Of a stretch of 15,744 bases of DNA, positions 13,673 through 15,744 are shown piece by piece. Origin of the DNA: Microcaldota archaeon (GTDB lineage: Archaea > Micrarchaeota > Micrarchaeia > Norongarragalinales > CAINOH01); contig DAHXMR010000142.1 in assembly GCA_027371655.1 (NCBI GenBank), positions 1-15,744 on the forward strand, in the 5' to 3' direction. A program made the translations under genes and the position numbers. Numbering within the stretch: the stretch's first letter is position 1; every line of letters starts with the position of its first letter. The notes beneath the pieces are model-generated. The model was not told the DNA's origin. It saw nothing but the letters and a program-made list of their open reading frames with translations, and made no database searches.

Positions 13673-14650
13673 TTGACCGTGGTCGTGGTTGACTCGTATG
13701 GGGCGTTCGTGGGCAAAAGTGGCGACCGGTTTGTGATAAAATCCAACGGGGAGACGAAGGAGTTTGCTTCGGAGGATGTTGAGCAGATTTTGGTTTCCTC
13801 GGCGGCTACGGTGTCATCCGACGCGGTGTTTTTGGCAGCCGAGAAGAACGTGGACATCGCGTATCTCGATTATCGAGGAATACCCGTTGCACGGGTGTTT
13901 CCCTGCAAGCTCGGTGGTACCACAAAGACGCGGAGGGCGCAGTTGGAAGCCGGGTTTGACGGGCGAAGCTTGGCGTTTTGCCGGGCGATAGTTGAGGCGA
14001 AGGTGCGCAACCAGGCGGCGCTTCTGAAATCCCTGTCGAAGGGTCGGGGCGACGATTTTTTTGCTGGCGTTGCGGAGCAGATGGAAAAAGGCCTGGACAC
14101 GCTGAATATTGGCGGGAAGAAATCGCGGGAAGACGCGTTGGGCGTTTTTCTTGGCGTTGAGGGGAATGCTGCAAGCGAGTATTTCGAGGCGTTGTCCAAA
14201 GTTCTGCCTTTCGAGCGCAGGGAAACTGATGCAAAAGACGCGGTCAATGCCCTGCTTAATTATGGGTACGGCGTTTTGCGCAATGAAGTGGAGCGTTCGT
14301 GCCTGTTGGCGGGCTTGGACCCGTTTTTGGGCTTTTTTCACGCGGACAGGTACGGAAAGCCGTCGATGGTTTTGGATTTGATGGAGCCGTTTCGCGCGCC
14401 GGTTGTTGACCGCGCGCTTGTAACGCTTGCGGCACGGAAACAATTTTCCGACGAACTGGTTTGCACGGGCAGCGAGGGCTGCTTGCTTTCGGATGTCGGG
14501 CGGAAGGTTTGGCTGGAAAAAGTTTTGGAGCGGTTGAATTCAAATTATGGCGACCGGGCGTTCAAGGACCACGTTTTGAGGCAGAGCCGGGAGCTTGTGC
14601 AGTGGCTTTTGGGCGGCAGGAAGAGCTTTGAGGCGTTTGCATACCGGTAG
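13673..14650 (+). CDS. cas1: CRISPR integrase Cas1
   Basis: A 325-residue Cas1, the integrase that with Cas2 inserts new spacers at the leader-proximal repeat. The N-terminal beta-rich dimerisation domain starts TVVVVDSYGAFVGKSGDRFV and contains NVDIAYLDYRGIPVARV. The helical catalytic domain shows the metal ligands: E163 in LGVEGNAASEYF, H223 in GFFHADRYGKPSM, and the D235/E238 pair in VLDLMEPFRAPVVDRA. The start is a TTG at 13673, decided by GGAGGTGG ending eight nt upstream; all-ATG start rules would miss it. It begins a plus-strand operon with cas2 (19-nt gap) and cas4. The length is typical. Confidence 0.96.
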   Translation: MTVVVVDSYGAFVGKSGDRFVIKSNGETKEFASEDVEQILVSSAATVSSDAVFLAAEKNVDIAYLDYRGIPVARVFPCKLGGTTKTRRAQLEAGFDGRSLAFCRAIVEAKVRNQAALLKSLSKGRGDDFFAGVAEQMEKGLDTLNIGGKKSREDALGVFLGVEGNAASEYFEALSKVLPFERRETDAKDAVNALLNYGYGVLRNEVERSCLLAGLDPFLGFFHADRYGKPSMVLDLMEPFRAPVVDRALVTLAARKQFSDELVCTGSEGCLLSDVGRKVWLEKVLERLNSNYGDRAFKDHVLRQSRELVQWLLGGRKSFEAFAYR

Positions 14651-14669
14651 ATTGGGGGATTGCTGGAAA

Positions 14670-14954
14670 ATGCTTTATTGGGCGATTTACGACGTTTCAA
14701 GCAACGCGGTCAGGAACCGAATAGTGAATGTTTGCAAGGATTTCGGGTTGAAACGCGTTCAGAAAAGCGTGTTTCTGGGGGAGTTGTCGCGCAATCGTGC
14801 GGGAATGCTTGCTTTCGAGGTTCAAAAGGAGCTTGGCGGGGGAAGCGACGCTTTTTTCCTGGTGCCATCGTGCGAGTCGTGCATCAAAGCGGTTTTCGCC
14901 GTTGGTGAGTTTGACGCCGAGGCGGCAAGAAAGCAGGGCGTGGTGTTCGTCTGA
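14670..14954 (+). CDS. cas2: CRISPR adaptation protein Cas2
   Basis: A 94-residue Cas2, the small ferredoxin-fold protein that bridges two Cas1 dimers during spacer integration. It starts MLYWAIYDVSSNAVRNRIVNV: the first strand ends with the conserved acidic residue (YD) followed by S/N and an arginine-rich helix. It continues GLKRVQKSVFLGEL, the typical second strand, then DAFFLVPSCESC, a further strand. The frame is open to a codon at 14595 inside cas1, but the ATG at 14670 yields the exact family N-terminus. Its stop codon is directly followed by the cas4 ATG. Confidence 0.95.
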   Translation: MLYWAIYDVSSNAVRNRIVNVCKDFGLKRVQKSVFLGELSRNRAGMLAFEVQKELGGGSDAFFLVPSCESCIKAVFAVGEFDAEAARKQGVVFV

Positions 14955-15542
14955 ATGGACTGGCAGGGCACGCTTTCCGCGCGCGATTTGCTGAACTACG
15001 TTTACTGCCCGCGCATCGTGTTTTTTGAAAACGTGCTGCATTTGGCGCAACGGCCGACGGTAAAGGTTTTTCACGGCAGGGAAGCGCACGAGGAATTCGC
15101 ATTAAAGGAACGGCGGAACCAGATCGTCAAGGGCTTGGGCTTTCTTCCGCGCAACTTCGAAGTGCCGGTTTACAGTGCGGACTTGGGGTTCAGGACGAGA
15201 ATAGACTGCGTTTTGGATGCCGGGGACGGAAAGTCCATAATAGTGCAGGCAAAAGAAGGAAACCCGCCGGATGCGGTTTATCGCACGCAGAAGATGCAGC
15301 TTGCGATAGAAGCCGCGCTTTACGAGCGCGCTTTCGGCGAAAAAGTGGAACGCGCGTTCGTCAAATACCTTCCATCGCAGGAAGTGCGCGAGGTGCCGCT
15401 TGGCGAAGATTTGAAGAACGAAGCCTTGCAGGCGCTTGAATCGATAAGAACGATGATTTCGCGGGAGGAAATACCCGAACCAACGCCGTTTGAGAACCGC
15501 TGCAAGGACTGCGTGCTTTTCAACGCGTGCAAAAGGCAGTAA
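14955..15542 (+). CDS. cas4: Cas4 family iron-sulfur nuclease
   Basis: A 195-residue Cas4, a RecB-like nuclease that trims prespacers and helps select those next to a PAM. Iron-sulfur ligands are C18 (VYCPR), C183, C186 (CKDC) and C192 (NAC). Nuclease motifs are H45 in GREAHEEF, D84 in RTRIDCVLD, then IIVQAKEG, and QKMQLAIEAALYE. The third motif reads Q-A-K (98-100) where many Cas4 proteins have E-x-K or D-x-K, so metal binding may be altered. The ATG directly abuts the cas2 stop, implying coupled translation. It completes a cas1-cas2-cas4 adaptation operon. Confidence 0.93.
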   Translation: MDWQGTLSARDLLNYVYCPRIVFFENVLHLAQRPTVKVFHGREAHEEFALKERRNQIVKGLGFLPRNFEVPVYSADLGFRTRIDCVLDAGDGKSIIVQAKEGNPPDAVYRTQKMQLAIEAALYERAFGEKVERAFVKYLPSQEVREVPLGEDLKNEALQALESIRTMISREEIPEPTPFENRCKDCVLFNACKRQ

Positions 15543-15606
15543 TTCCCCCTAATGCGAAGATCGCAATGCTGGTTTAAAAAAATGTGCCGCCAAATATGAA
15601 GAGGGC

Positions 15607-15623
15607 GGCTTTTGCCCAAAGCC
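15607..15623 (+). terminator. Hairpin between cas4 and ppcA
   Basis: GGCTTT-TGCCC-AAAGCC forms a 6-bp stem, and a T6 run begins eight bases later. It may end the cas1-cas2-cas4 transcript. Alternatively it lies in the ppcA leader, because a TATA-like GGTTTAAAAAAATG occurs upstream at about 15570-15583. A second small hairpin, TGCGA-AGA-TCGCA, lies just after cas4. Confidence 0.3.
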
Positions 15624-15641
15624 CCGAAGGTTTTTTGTTTT

Positions 15642-15744
15642 ATGGATTCACGCAAGATTCCTGCAACGATGGCGACGCAGCACCCGGACAACGCGGGCAA
15701 GGTGTACTGGCTGCCGGACGGCCAGCGGTACATCAACACGCGGC
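15642..15744 (+). CDS. ppcA: Archaeal-type phosphoenolpyruvate carboxylase (5' part)
   Basis: The reading frame opens with MDSRKIPATMATQHPDNAGK and continues VYWLPDGQRYINTR to the window edge; it is cut off after 34 codons. The K-I-P-x-x-M-x-T-Q-H-P-D-N start is the hallmark of the small archaeal PEP carboxylase (PpcA). That enzyme fixes bicarbonate onto phosphoenolpyruvate to give oxaloacetate and is unrelated in length to the bacterial and plant enzyme. No clear ribosome-binding site precedes the ATG. Confidence 0.85.
   Translation, partial: MDSRKIPATMATQHPDNAGKVYWLPDGQRYINTR

Overview
The window is archaeal. It carries eL44, eS27, aIF2-alpha, Nop10, the two-subunit PriS/PriL primase, a GINS subunit, EndoQ, a PAC2 protein and an archaeal-type PEP carboxylase. 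TATA-like boxes, short intergenic gaps and some apparently leaderless starts fit this. The pairing of a miniature Cas12f with its own cas1-cas2-cas4 suggests a DPANN-type lineage, but that is inference. Base composition is moderately GC-rich.

Layout. At 1-1600 lie an Era-like GTPase and a DUF2073 protein (minus strand) and a divergent zinc-ribbon membrane protein. From 1615 to 10439 runs a long minus-strand housekeeping block, in transcription order priL, priS, purH, GINS, rpl44e, rps27e, aif2a, nop10, PAC2 and endoQ. Most of this is the known archaeal cluster linking replication to translation; purH is an extra member. Two copies of an undescribed ~135-bp palindromic element interrupt it, one at the 3' end of rpl44e and one between GINS and rpl44e. 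Each is flanked by a direct duplication of local sequence.

From 10440 to 15542 lies a compact type V-F CRISPR-Cas locus. It has 8 identical 37-nt repeats, a leader, a tracrRNA deduced here from structure, and a 644-residue Cas12f with an intact RuvC triad, all read from the minus strand. Diverging from cas12f is a plus-strand cas1-cas2-cas4 operon. The tracrRNA ends in a two-part anti-repeat matching repeat positions 7-12 and 20-25. One hairpin loop can pair with the spacer-proximal end of the crRNA. No cas6 is present, so guide maturation probably depends on the tracrRNA and on Cas12f or a host nuclease. The window ends in the first codons of ppcA.

The most notable results are the tracrRNA model with its crRNA pseudoknot, and the palindromic element family, whose copy at rpl44e left a duplicated gene end.
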